Shown here piece by piece: positions 17,705 through 26,731 of a stretch of 64,000 bases of DNA. The notes beneath the pieces were generated by a model. The model ran no database searches, had not been told where the DNA came from, and saw only the letters and a program-made list of their open reading frames with translations. The stretch is from Neiella holothuriorum (lineage in GTDB: Bacteria; Pseudomonadota; Gammaproteobacteria; Enterobacterales; Neiellaceae). The DNA is taken from NCBI RefSeq assembly GCF_019457915.1, contig NZ_JAHZSS010000005.1, positions 62,001-126,000 on the forward strand. Reading direction: 5' to 3'. The position numbers and the translations under genes were made by a program. Each line of letters starts with the position of its first letter. Position 1 is the stretch's first letter.

Positions 17705-18262
17705 TTAACCAAAGATAATCAGGCCAACTAAACTGACAAATCCAGCCCCAATCGACATCATCGACATCACTTTTACTTGCCGGATCTGCAATGCCAAAAT
17801 CACCCCGGTGCCAATACTAAACACCAAACTCACACCAAAGAGTAATCCAAATAGCCACAGCAGCTGACTGCCAAACCCTTTGTGAATGAGCAGCAGTCGA
17901 TGCCACCAATCATGCTCTTTAACTTCGAGCTCAATAAAGCCTTCGCCGTTGTCCGGGCGTAACGTCACCTCTTGTTTGTAATCGAACCAAACATGGGTTC
18001 CTTCCCACCACCAATAGGCTGCGGGGCGACGCATATGGTCTTCTGCAATTAAGTAAGGCTCTACCATATCAATGGCCGTTTGCTCATTGTCAGGCCAAAC
18101 CGTCTCTGCGGGTAACTGGTAGTGAAACTCATCTGCCACACCACCTTCGATATCAAACAAATACAAGATACCGGTGGCAACAAATAGCACGGTAATGGGT
18201 AGAAAAAAGCACGCCACATAGGCGTGCAGTTTCATCCAAAGCATGCGGAATTTTGTGTTCAT
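17705..18262 (-). CDS. Short PepSY-associated membrane protein
   Basis: 185 residues from ATG 18262. It opens with the PepSY_TM type helix (LHAYVACFFLPITVLFVATGILYLF), then a periplasmic region of about 90 residues rich in W and acidic residues, KEHDWWHRLLLIHKG, and two more TM helices. Smaller than the 500-residue PiuB proteins; it has one His pair rather than several. 47 bases downstream of the TonB receptor gene and probably co-transcribed; likely handles electrons or metal released from the receptor's ligand (inference). Confidence 0.75.
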   Translation of the reverse strand: MNTKFRMLWMKLHAYVACFFLPITVLFVATGILYLFDIEGGVADEFHYQLPAETVWPDNEQTAIDMVEPYLIAEDHMRRPAAYWWWEGTHVWFDYKQEVTLRPDNGEGFIELEVKEHDWWHRLLLIHKGFGSQLLWLFGLLFGVSLVFSIGTGVILALQIRQVKVMSMMSIGAGFVSLVGLIIFG

Positions 18263-18308
18263 AAGGATAATCCAGCGCCTTGCAAGCAAGGCGCTTTACT
18301 CGTTTGAT

Positions 18309-20345
18309 TTAGAACTGATAGGTGGCTGAGAAGCGAATGTCTCGGCCTGCTTCATACAAGCCAGCAACACCATCCCAGTAAGGTATGTGGTTGTAGTCTG
18401 CAACACTTGAGTGGTCGCGGTAGTGCTTATCGAACACGTTAGCTACCGAGAAATTAATCAATACGCTTTCATCAACTAACGGAACCCACTGGACGTACAT
18501 GTCATGTACTGCATAACTTGGCTTATCAACCGTTTGAACACTGTCGATCCAGCCTAGTTCTAGAGCACGGTGTAGCACTTCGATGTTGTCGAGTGCTTCA
18601 ACGTAATTAACGCTCCAGCCCATTTCCAGTTGATCAGACCATTCATAGTCCAGCGTCAACAGCCAGGTATCGCCTCGTGCGTTAGCCAGGCCATTGTGCT
18701 CATAGCCTTCAACAGGGTTGCCGTTGAGCTCCGCATCATTCTCTGCATAGCTAGCAGTGAGGTGAAGTTGCTCGAAGTTGTAGCCCATGGCTACTTCAAA
18801 GCCGTCACTTTCAAATTTGCCTACATTCTCGTAGTACACGCCTTGGCCGATTTGATCCATGATCACATCGTCAATTTCCATATCGTAATAGGCAGCTGTA
18901 AACCACAAGCTTTCACCGACATATTCAACACCAACCTCAAGGTTGTCGACTTCTTCCGCGTCTAAATCAGGTGCGATAGAAATACTTCCTGGGGCATGCT
19001 CAAGGGTAAATGCGTCACCGACTTCCTTACCACGCATCGCTTCGGCATAACCGGCATTGACTCGCCAATTCGCATCGATTTGATATTCGAAACCAATGTT
19101 TGCGCTAACGCCGTCACTGTCGGTGCTATCGTCGTAAGTCACTTGATCAAGTTCATATTCGTCGTAGCGAACACCAACGCTCAACAACAAGCTTGGCGTG
19201 ATTTGCCAATGATCTTGAGCATAAATACCGGTGACTTCGCCTTCTTCTTTGAATTTGCCAACGTCAGGATCCCACGCCCAGTCTTGCCAGCCCTCGTCTA
19301 AATAACGACTTTTTACCGTGTCATCACGATGTTCAACACCATAAGTCACCGTATGTTGGCCAATTTCGCTGGTGTTGCGAACATCAAAACCAATGGTTTC
19401 AACTTCACCGGAATAGCGGCCCCAGCGATCGAATCGATCCATGACCAATTCTTGATCGGTGTAGTAAAGAGTACTCTGCAAGTTAACCAGTTCGCTGTAA
19501 TGCCAGCTGTGGTTGGCTACCAAGGTTGTACGTTCTGCATCGCCGGGATATAAAGTCTCGCCTTCGAGCACAGGCCAGTTTGGACGAGCGCCGAAATCGC
19601 CTTCTTCATCGCGGCTTTCAAAGCTCAAGGTGAGATGTTGATTGTCACTAAGCTGACCGCTCAGTTTTGTGAAAAACAACGATTGCTCGGCAGCTGTACC
19701 GTACAGTTCATTGCCATCGCCATCTTCCATATTCTCACGGTCTACATAGACATAAGAGCCCAGTACGCCCCAGTTGTCCGATAGATTGCCGTAAAATGTA
19801 GCGCTGCCGGTATAGCCATCGTTACTGAAATAACCCGCATTAACTTGTCCGCCAAAATCTTCGCCGGCAGTTAATAGATCGTCAACATCTTTGGTTTTGA
19901 AGCGAATTGCACCACCAATAGCACCAGCGCCGGCTGTCGCTTCACCTGCGCCCGCTTGGACCTCAACTTCTTTGAGTAACGATGGGTCAATGCTGACTCG
20001 GCCAACGTGGTGGAACAGAGTTGTTGTTTGCGGCGCACCATCAACGGTCACGTTGAGCAAGGTGTCTTCCATGCCACGGATATATATTTTCTGCGCTATA
20101 CCCAATGACCCGCCAACAGAAACTGATGGCACGCGTCGGAAAACATCAGATAAATCATTAGCTAAATATTTTTCTAGCTCTTCAGGCTCAACGACGGTAT
20201 TCGTTGTTTGGCCAACCACCACAACCGATTCAATTGATTGTTGGTCTGGCGTTTGATTCAGCTCTTCGGCTGTTGCAGGAACATGCGCCAACAAGGCAGC
20301 TACAGAGCTGGCTAGCGCAGTTTTGTGAAAGCGACGTGTGTTCAT
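18309..20345 (-). CDS. TonB-dependent receptor, metal-chelate type
   Basis: 678 residues: signal peptide (to about 26, TAEEL), TonB-box-like ESVVVVGQ, plug domain with DVFRRVPSVSVGGSLG, IYIRGMEDTLLNVTVDGA and GAGAIGGAIRFKT, and a 22-strand barrel ending in FSATYQF with terminal Phe. A Fur box lies directly upstream. The short PepSY gene follows and a two-component pair precedes it on the same strand. The plug resembles HmuR/FepA-like receptors more than the fhuE group. Ligand unknown; the convergent nickel SOD operon raises the chance of a nickel chelate, but iron is the default. Confidence 0.9.
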   Translation of the reverse strand: MNTRRFHKTALASSVAALLAHVPATAEELNQTPDQQSIESVVVVGQTTNTVVEPEELEKYLANDLSDVFRRVPSVSVGGSLGIAQKIYIRGMEDTLLNVTVDGAPQTTTLFHHVGRVSIDPSLLKEVEVQAGAGEATAGAGAIGGAIRFKTKDVDDLLTAGEDFGGQVNAGYFSNDGYTGSATFYGNLSDNWGVLGSYVYVDRENMEDGDGNELYGTAAEQSLFFTKLSGQLSDNQHLTLSFESRDEEGDFGARPNWPVLEGETLYPGDAERTTLVANHSWHYSELVNLQSTLYYTDQELVMDRFDRWGRYSGEVETIGFDVRNTSEIGQHTVTYGVEHRDDTVKSRYLDEGWQDWAWDPDVGKFKEEGEVTGIYAQDHWQITPSLLLSVGVRYDEYELDQVTYDDSTDSDGVSANIGFEYQIDANWRVNAGYAEAMRGKEVGDAFTLEHAPGSISIAPDLDAEEVDNLEVGVEYVGESLWFTAAYYDMEIDDVIMDQIGQGVYYENVGKFESDGFEVAMGYNFEQLHLTASYAENDAELNGNPVEGYEHNGLANARGDTWLLTLDYEWSDQLEMGWSVNYVEALDNIEVLHRALELGWIDSVQTVDKPSYAVHDMYVQWVPLVDESVLINFSVANVFDKHYRDHSSVADYNHIPYWDGVAGLYEAGRDIRFSATYQF

Positions 20346-20381
20346 AGAATTGCAGGTTCCTGTTGCAAAAATTAATGGGAA

Positions 20382-20402
20382 TGCAAATTATTCTCATTAT
20401 TC
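20382..20402 (-). promoter_or_regulatory. Fur box upstream of the TonB receptor gene
   Basis: AT-rich palindrome; on the minus strand it contains AATGAGAATAATTTGCATT, close to the NATWAT triple-hexamer form of the Fur site. It ends 37 bases before the receptor ATG. Confidence 0.6.
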
Positions 20403-20470
20403 CAGTTTAACAACAGTACTTTTACAATTGTTACATTTGAAAGCCAATACCAGCAGCGTATTTCCGCGCG

Positions 20471-21805
20471 TTAAGCTGGTAATAGTATTTGCATCGACAA
20501 ACCGCCAGCGGCACGGTTTGAGGCGATAACCTGCCCTTGCACTGCATTCAGTTGACGCCTCGCCAATGCCAATCCCAAACCAAAACTATCGCTGTTGGTG
20601 CCGCGCGATTGATCAACACGAAAAACTGGCTGGAAGATAGCTTCCAAATATTGCTCGGGAACGCCAGGGCCGTCGTCATCAATGGTCAATTTGTAACCCC
20701 CTTTCATATCAAGCAGCGCAATGGTGACTTGTTGATTCTTAGGCGTGTGGCGCATGGCGTTGCGCACGATGTTCTCTAAGGCTTGGCCAACTGCGCGGTG
20801 GTTGCTGTTGGCAATAATTGCGCTGTCGGGTTGGTAAATTTTTAACTGGCGATCAGGAAATTCAAAGCGCGCATCTTCAGCAACAACATCAATTAAATCG
20901 ACCAAATCGAGTGTTTCATGCTGAAGCTCTGGACGTTCATTTTCGAGCCAGGCAAGCGTTAAAGTATCGTCAACAAGCTTGCGGATGTGCTGCGATTCGC
21001 GCTCGATGCGCGCAATATTTTCTTGTTTATCATCCTCAGCCAACGCTGCGACAGCTATATCTAAGCGCGTTAACGGTGTACGTAGCTCGTGCGATAAGTC
21101 GGCAATGAGTTGGCGTTGATTGGTAATTAACTCGCCAATTCGAGATGCCATTACATCGAAGGTGTTGGCTAACTCACTCAGTTCGTCCTTACGATTGCCT
21201 AGCAAATTCGCAACGCGCACATCTAAGTTACCCTGACTAAAGTGGCGCGTGGCGGATTGCAACTTGCCCAGTGGGTGCATGATGTGGCGATAAAGAATGA
21301 GCGATAAGATCGCCAGAAAAATCATTGGCACAATAATTTGCATGGCGAGTTTTACCAGTTGCCAGTGCAAGCCGGGGCGCATACGCTCGGGCAACTTAAC
21401 CAACAAGCTGTGGCTGCGATCTGAAAACGGCAATTCCATCACCGGGTTGTGTTCAAAATAGAGGTGCACTTTCCAATCGACACTTCGGCCGAGGTGATAG
21501 GTATCGCTATACAAATCGCCCAACGGCTCACCGGCCAGTTGTTTGGCTGAAAAACTAGCAACCGAAACCCAAGTCTGCTCTTGCTCACCCAACGCGGTTA
21601 GCCATTGCTCTAACTCTTCGGGATCATCGGCGAGATAGAGTTGTTCTGCAGTTTCGCCCCAGGCTCTCAACTCAGCCCTGTGGCTATCGTCAAGCATGCT
21701 CATCCCTTCCTCGGTGCGGCTCGTTAGCATGCTCACTAAATAGAAAAACGCCACTACTCCAGTGGCGATAATCAGGCACAACTTCCACAACAGACGGCGT
21801 TTCAT
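20471..21805 (-). CDS. Sensor histidine kinase, OmpR-partner type
   Basis: 444 residues from an ATG overlapping the regulator stop (ATGA). Domains in order: TM1 (about 5-28), periplasmic sensor of about 125 residues, TM2 (about 155-178), HAMP, and a dimerisation domain with phospho-acceptor His239 in LSHELRTPL. The ATPase domain follows, with N-box ENIVRNAMRH and G-boxes DDDGPGVP and GLGLA. It would phosphorylate the regulator encoded just upstream. Setting suggests sensing of metal, envelope or superoxide stress (inference). Confidence 0.92.
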   Translation of the reverse strand: MKRRLLWKLCLIIATGVVAFFYLVSMLTSRTEEGMSMLDDSHRAELRAWGETAEQLYLADDPEELEQWLTALGEQEQTWVSVASFSAKQLAGEPLGDLYSDTYHLGRSVDWKVHLYFEHNPVMELPFSDRSHSLLVKLPERMRPGLHWQLVKLAMQIIVPMIFLAILSLILYRHIMHPLGKLQSATRHFSQGNLDVRVANLLGNRKDELSELANTFDVMASRIGELITNQRQLIADLSHELRTPLTRLDIAVAALAEDDKQENIARIERESQHIRKLVDDTLTLAWLENERPELQHETLDLVDLIDVVAEDARFEFPDRQLKIYQPDSAIIANSNHRAVGQALENIVRNAMRHTPKNQQVTIALLDMKGGYKLTIDDDGPGVPEQYLEAIFQPVFRVDQSRGTNSDSFGLGLALARRQLNAVQGQVIASNRAAGGLSMQILLPA

Positions 21806-22491
21806 ATCAAGCAATATCCTTTACCATGTGCTGTTTGCAGCCGCTCGCCGTTCCAACCTGCATCATTGAGCTTTCGCCTGAGTCGACTCAAATGCATATC
21901 TAAACTGCGATCGTGCGCGCCCAAGCTGCGATTAAGAACCTGCTGATACAAGTAGGCTTTGCTCAGTACTTCGCCACGGTGATGTGCCAGCTCGTATAGT
22001 AGCTTGAATTGAATGGGGGTAAATTCCAGCTCGAAGCCTCTGACTTCTGCTCGCTTGTTTTTCACATCAATCTGCAAACCATCAATCTCAAGGCTGTGTT
22101 CATGGCTCGGCGAGCCACTTTGACCGCTGCGTCGCAAGATGGCTTCAATACGCAACTTTAATTCAACAGGGTTAAATGGTTTGGCAATATAATCATCGGC
22201 ACCTATGGTTAACCCTTGGATTCGCTCCTGCTCCGCGCCCTTTGCGGTCAGCATAACAACGGGTACATCTCCAACTCGGCGTAAGCGCTTTAGGAGGGAG
22301 TAGCCATCAACCTTTGGCAACATCACATCGAGCAAAATGAGATCGTAGTTTTTGTCTTGTATTTTTAAGTAGCCGTCTTCACCGTCGAAGCTCTGATCGC
22401 AGCAATAGCCCGAACGACTCAACATGTCAGTCAATTGATCGCTCAATGAATGGTCGTCTTCAACAATCAGAATTTGTTTATCGAGTATCAT
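21802..22491 (-). CDS. OmpR/PhoB-family response regulator
   Basis: 229 residues: receiver domain (1-118) with acidic pocket E11/D12, phospho-acceptor Asp55 (LILLDVMLP) and Lys in ADDYIAKPF; winged-helix DNA-binding domain (about 130-227) with RSLDMHLSRLRRKL. Paired with the overlapping kinase gene. 33 bases after the upstream small gene, so it is probably transcribed from the Fur-boxed promoter at 23470. Confidence 0.93.
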   Translation of the reverse strand: MILDKQILIVEDDHSLSDQLTDMLSRSGYCCDQSFDGEDGYLKIQDKNYDLILLDVMLPKVDGYSLLKRLRRVGDVPVVMLTAKGAEQERIQGLTIGADDYIAKPFNPVELKLRIEAILRRSGQSGSPSHEHSLEIDGLQIDVKNKRAEVRGFELEFTPIQFKLLYELAHHRGEVLSKAYLYQQVLNRSLGAHDRSLDMHLSRLRRKLNDAGWNGERLQTAHGKGYCLI

Positions 22492-22524
22492 AATGCGCCT
22501 TTTTTCGCCCTCGTGTAGTTACCA

Positions 22525-22899
22525 CTAGCGAAGTTCTATGTCGACCATATCCGCTAATTCACGCCGCATCCGTAACGCTTCCGTCAATAGCCGCCGACTT
22601 GATGCCTTCTCTGTCGCATGTTGGATAGCGAATACCACTTGGTCCAAACACTGGCGGCGCCAATGTCCGGCTAATCGCTCATCACATGCAGCATCTAGAA
22701 ACACACGAGCCATTTGTAAATAAGCTTGAGAGCTCCATTTACGAGGCGATTTAATACCGCTTACTCGGGCCGCCAAATCGAAATAAATACCGAATAACGA
22801 AGGGTTGTCAGGCTGAAGGCCGTGACGAATAAAACAGCCAACTGAGTAAAAGTTAAATAAATCCATAATTCGTAATGACATAAACCGGCCAACGTTCAT
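22525..22899 (-). CDS. Hypothetical helical protein in the Fur-boxed operon
   Basis: 124 residues, mostly helical, with FDLAARVSGIKSPRKWSSQ and CLDQVVFAIQHATEKASSRRL. No signal peptide or TM helix. The start is uncertain (ATG 22899, 22881 or 22866), none with a strong ribosome site. Lies between another helical protein gene and the response regulator on the same strand. Helix pattern suggests TPR-like repeats. Family not recognised. Confidence 0.6.
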   Translation of the reverse strand: MNVGRFMSLRIMDLFNFYSVGCFIRHGLQPDNPSLFGIYFDLAARVSGIKSPRKWSSQAYLQMARVFLDAACDERLAGHWRRQCLDQVVFAIQHATEKASSRRLLTEALRMRRELADMVDIELR

Positions 22900-22924
22900 A
22901 AGGGCCGGTTATCTAGATGTTCTT

Positions 22925-23401
22925 TCAATGCAATGTGGGGTGCGCTGCAAATGCCCCTGCAGGACTAAATTTAGCGCTAGGTGCCCATTCGGTTTTGAGC
23001 AAGTCGAGGCAGTCGACTATCCAGCAAGGAACAGCTTGGAGTTCGTAAGTAAAGGCTATTGCTTCAATCCGCCGGCGTGCTTGGCTGATAACGACATAGG
23101 CCATGTCTTGGGCATCAAGCTCGGTAAAACATCGGCTTAATGCCCTCGCCGCTTGGCACAGTAACGACAACACTTCAGCAGATGGTTCAACCGAACAATC
23201 ATCGAGAATTTCCGCAGTTTCAAAAATACAGCCCCAGTACGGTATTGCATCGTGCCAACGCAATTGGCGCAGCATTCGCTGCCCTTTACGTTTCGTATCG
23301 GCAACAAACTGGCGCGATTGCTCAGGGTTTTCGCTCACCCACTCGCGGTGATTGGCGCACAAGAAATGCAGTTGAAAATCTGTGGTTGGGGGAGTTTCCA
23401 T
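22925..23401 (-). CDS. TPR-like hypothetical protein, first gene of the Fur-boxed operon
   Basis: 158 residues from ATG 23401, with GAGGTG seven bases upstream, preferred over an in-frame GTG three codons earlier. Helix-pair pattern: LRQLRWHDAIPYWGCIFETAEIL then LLCQAARALSRCFTELDAQDMAYVV. Cys-rich for a cytosolic protein. It resembles the 16103-16501 protein in layout, giving a TPR-like gene at the head of both Fur-boxed operons here. The Fur box at 23470-23488 lies 69 bases upstream. Role unknown. Confidence 0.65.
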   Translation of the reverse strand: METPPTTDFQLHFLCANHREWVSENPEQSRQFVADTKRKGQRMLRQLRWHDAIPYWGCIFETAEILDDCSVEPSAEVLSLLCQAARALSRCFTELDAQDMAYVVISQARRRIEAIAFTYELQAVPCWIVDCLDLLKTEWAPSAKFSPAGAFAAHPTLH

Positions 23402-23469
23402 CCGTGCCACCTCAGGGCTAATAGCAATGATTAACTGAGCTTCGATAATATGACCTCACCCACATAAAT

Positions 23470-23488
23470 GCAAATGATTATCAATTGC
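23470..23488 (-). promoter_or_regulatory. Fur box heading the TPR/two-component operon
   Basis: GCAAATGATTATCAATTGC matches about 14 of 19 consensus positions and is nearly palindromic. Nearest downstream gene on the minus strand starts at 23401. Confidence 0.65.
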
Positions 23489-23871
23489 TTTTAATTCAGA
23501 TAAAACAAAGCACCATAGCCAAAGGACTCTGCTTCCCTGCAAATTCGCGCCCGACAATGCGTGACTTAACCGGAATAAACGCAGGCAATCATTTGTTATC
23601 GCAATGCTGAGGCTACCTCTCGCCGCAGCAGCAAAAACTGCAGCGCGGGCATTTCAAAAAAACATGCGATGAAAGTCGAATTACAAGCCTGAGCAGCATC
23701 GTGGTAAAACTAACACGCAGCCCCAAATTGATATGAACAACAATATGTTCGAACGCTAAAAACTGTCCAAGACCATAGCGCTATACCACTAACAAACCAT
23801 CAAGTTTTTATTTCAAATTAGGCGAGTACAGAGTTTCTTCTACTGACTATAACGAGAAAGGATGCACCTTA
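23489..23871. other. Noncoding stretch upstream of the BMP gene
   Basis: 383 bases without a convincing gene. It must hold the promoter of the BMP gene; I see no riboswitch-like core or strong palindrome beyond the Fur box on its left border. Confidence 0.5.
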
Positions 23872-24975
23872 ATGTGTAAGAGAGCCGTTAAAAAACTAAC
23901 AATCAATAAGCTATTTAAATTAGCTGTTGTGGTCATGTTCGGCGCAAGTCTTTCAATGAGCGCCATAGCCAAAGATGTCGTGAAAGTAGGCTTTGTCTAC
24001 ATAGGTCCAACCGGAGACACCGGCTGGACGTATTCCCATGACATGGGGCGCCAGTTTGTAGAACAGCGCTTGGGCGATAAAGTCAGTACCACTTACATTG
24101 AAAATGTTTCTGATGGCGCCGATGCTGAACGCGTTATTCGCCGGCTGGCAAAATCGGGCCACGACTTAATTTTCACCACGTCGTTTGGGTTTATGAACCC
24201 AACACTTAAAGTCGCCAGATCGTTTCCCAACGTTGCGTTTGAACATGCCAGTGGCTATAAGCGCACAAAAAATGTGGGCACCTACTTCGATCGCGTCTAT
24301 CAGCCACGTTATTTAACAGGTGTTATTGCTGGAAAGATGACCCAATCTAATGTCATTGGGTACGTCGCTTCATTTCCCATTCCAGAAGTAATACGTGGCA
24401 TTAATGCTTTTACACTTGGTCTACGCAGTGTTAATCCAGAGGCGACAGTCAAGGTTGTTTGGGTTAGCGCATGGTATGACCCCGCCAAAGAACGAGAAGC
24501 AGCAGACGCTCTGATTGGTCAAGGCGCAGACATTATTAGCCAGCATACAAATTCTCCTGGGCCGGTTCAGGCAGCTGAAGCCAAAGGTGTTTATTCATTT
24601 GGCTACAATGCAGATATGTCGTCGTTTGGCGAAAATACCCACCTAACTGCCGCCATACATAATTGGGGACCAATGTACTTGGCCAAGACCCAAGCCGTGT
24701 TAGACGGAAAGTGGAAGTCTACCGATGTGTGGGCCGGGTTGGAGGCCAACGCGACCGACTTGGCCCCTTACCATCCGGCTATCCCTAAAGATGTTATTGA
24801 GCTGGTAGAACGTAAAAAGCTAGCCATAACCCAAGGTTCATTGCACCCATTCTCCGGTCCAATCAAAGATCAAACGGGACAAGTGCGTGTGGCCGACGGT
24901 GAGACCATGAATGATCGCCAGTTGCTAGGTTTCGACTGGTATGTTGAAGGCGTTGTTGGAGAGCTTCCGAAATAG
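23872..24975 (+). CDS. BMP-family (PnrA-like) ABC substrate-binding protein
   Basis: Periplasmic binding protein of 367 residues, type-I fold. Signal peptide to about residue 34 (SMSAIA-KD), then VGFVYIGPTGDTGWTYSHDMG, DLIFTTSFGFM, and the ligand-side region GADIISQHTNSPGPVQAAE. Members bind purine nucleosides or related bases. AGGATG precedes the ATG. No permease or ATPase genes adjoin, so it would serve a transporter encoded elsewhere or an orphan role. The convergent amidohydrolase fits a purine or pterin substrate. Confidence 0.9.
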   Translation: MCKRAVKKLTINKLFKLAVVVMFGASLSMSAIAKDVVKVGFVYIGPTGDTGWTYSHDMGRQFVEQRLGDKVSTTYIENVSDGADAERVIRRLAKSGHDLIFTTSFGFMNPTLKVARSFPNVAFEHASGYKRTKNVGTYFDRVYQPRYLTGVIAGKMTQSNVIGYVASFPIPEVIRGINAFTLGLRSVNPEATVKVVWVSAWYDPAKEREAADALIGQGADIISQHTNSPGPVQAAEAKGVYSFGYNADMSSFGENTHLTAAIHNWGPMYLAKTQAVLDGKWKSTDVWAGLEANATDLAPYHPAIPKDVIELVERKKLAITQGSLHPFSGPIKDQTGQVRVADGETMNDRQLLGFDWYVEGVVGELPK

Positions 24976-24992
24976 ATACTCGTTCACTAGGC

Positions 24993-25031
24993 TTAGAATC
25001 GCCGCCGCTTTAGCAATGACGGCGACTCTAA
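24993..25031. terminator. Terminator-like hairpin between BMP and amidohydrolase genes
   Basis: 12-bp stem with one mismatch (TTAGAATCGCCG with CGGCGACTCTAA) in the convergent gap. No long T run; likely works for both genes. Confidence 0.45.
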
Positions 25032-25065
25032 CCTTTCAGATGAAAATCATGGAATTTGCCGGGCT

Positions 25066-26406
25066 CTATAAACTGCGTTGCTTAAGATCGAGCGCCAGAG
25101 TTCGCAGTCGCGTCAGTACTTCAAATTCATCAACGCCTACGATTTTCCGGTCATCCATCAAGATTTTTCCATCCACAATGGTATAGCGCACGTCATCAGC
25201 ACGACTGGAATAAACAAGGGCCGCTTCAGGGCTGTATACAGGGGTTGTGTGAGGGCGATTTATATCCACGATGATCATATCCGCCGCCATACCTTCTGCC
25301 AGATAACCAGTTTCAGGGCGGTGCATGGCGCGAGCAGACTTGCTTGTGGCTAACTCCAGCATTTGCTTCAACGGCAAGAGCTCAGGATCGTTGTAGTTGT
25401 TCTTGTGGATAATGGCTGCAAATTTCATTTCTTGAAACATATCCAGCGTGTTATGGCTCGCCGGGCCATCAGTTGCTAAGCCTATATTCACGCCGGCTTC
25501 GAGCATTTCTTTGATTGGCATGTTGCCAGAACAGAGCTTTGCGTTGCTAATCGGGCAATGAGCAACTTGCGATTCAGAATCGGCGAGCAGCCGAATATCT
25601 TCTGCATTCAATTTTGTGCAATGTGCCAGCGTAACATCAGGGCCGAGTATGCCCATACTTGCGAACCATTGGGCCGGAGTTGTGCCATAGCGCTCTCCCA
25701 CATACTTTAGCTCTTGGACACCTTCAGCCATGTGGGTGTGGATGGTAATTTTCAATTCATTGGCGACTTGGCGGCAAAGGCGCCACATTTTTTCACCGCA
25801 TGAATAAGTAGCATGGGGCGAAAGTGCAACGTGCAGGCGACCATCTTGCGTCTGGTGATGTTTTTCAACCTTATCAGCAAACTGTTCGAGGGCCTTCCAA
25901 GAATAGTCAGTGATTGGGCTATAGAGTCCCCTATCCGCAAAGCCATAACCGAGAGTTGCCCGCATTGGCAATTGTTCTAACGCTCTTATTTGTGGAGACA
26001 CCGCATACGCATCGAAATGTTCATTAAACGATGTGGTGCCTGCACGTATCATCTCGATCAAGCCTGCCAAACTTGCCCAGTAGAGAATTTCGGGATCGAA
26101 ATTTCGTTTGAGCTTCCACATATGTTGCAGCCATTCGAATAGCTTGGCGTCTTCGTTCAATCCCCGCAGAAGCACGTTTGAGGCAATATGGGTATGACAG
26201 TTAACAAAGCCCGGCATGACAACACTTTTGTTCGCATTGATCACACGCTTGGCTCGCCATGAATCGATGTGCGCCGCTTCGCCCAGCATTAGGATTTTGC
26301 TCCCCTTGATCAGAATGACGCCGTTATTTATTGGCGGCTGGCCGTTCATGGGCAATATGTAGGCATTTTCAATGGCGATATCTGCCTGATAGTTAGTCAA
26401 AGTCAT
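25066..26406 (-). CDS. Amidohydrolase, TRZ/ATZ-type deaminase
   Basis: 446-residue metal-dependent deaminase of the AtzA/TrzN/SsnA/MtaD group. Zinc ligands seen: HTHIASN (near 70), HTHMAEG (near 220), ATDGPASHNTLDM (near 300), with the second-shell GTTSFNEHF. Cytoplasmic. The ATG at 26406 has GAGG nine bases upstream. It probably deaminates a purine or an adenosyl/methylthioadenosyl compound; the exact substrate cannot be read from motifs. Convergent with the BMP gene, divergent from the LysR gene. Confidence 0.88.
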   Translation of the reverse strand: MTLTNYQADIAIENAYILPMNGQPPINNGVILIKGSKILMLGEAAHIDSWRAKRVINANKSVVMPGFVNCHTHIASNVLLRGLNEDAKLFEWLQHMWKLKRNFDPEILYWASLAGLIEMIRAGTTSFNEHFDAYAVSPQIRALEQLPMRATLGYGFADRGLYSPITDYSWKALEQFADKVEKHHQTQDGRLHVALSPHATYSCGEKMWRLCRQVANELKITIHTHMAEGVQELKYVGERYGTTPAQWFASMGILGPDVTLAHCTKLNAEDIRLLADSESQVAHCPISNAKLCSGNMPIKEMLEAGVNIGLATDGPASHNTLDMFQEMKFAAIIHKNNYNDPELLPLKQMLELATSKSARAMHRPETGYLAEGMAADMIIVDINRPHTTPVYSPEAALVYSSRADDVRYTIVDGKILMDDRKIVGVDEFEVLTRLRTLALDLKQRSL

Positions 26407-26731
26407 CAATAAAGCCTCTTTGCAGTCAGTTATTGAGGAGTATGCAGGCGCTTAGCGCTGTCGATTCCTGCAAACAAAATGCAATTATCTGCGTTTATTC
26501 CGATTGATAAGCGATAGGATGTAATGACTGAACCGATAGGTATCGATTTCAAAGTAAGTCGGTTTTGTCAAATGAAGTACAGCGCTTTGAATAACGCATT
26601 CGGTTTGCGAATTCGCTGATGAAGAGATCACCCAGCAACAAGGCGAACATAGGCTAAAAACAAGTCGGCACTACGTTGGCTGATAAAGGCAGAATTATAC
26701 TAAATCACCATGTTTTTCCTCAGGAGGCGCC
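26407..26731. promoter_or_regulatory. Divergent promoter region of deaminase and LysR genes
   Basis: 325 bases with no gene. It should contain LysR binding sites; several T-N11-A-like matches exist but none stands out. Confidence 0.45.
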
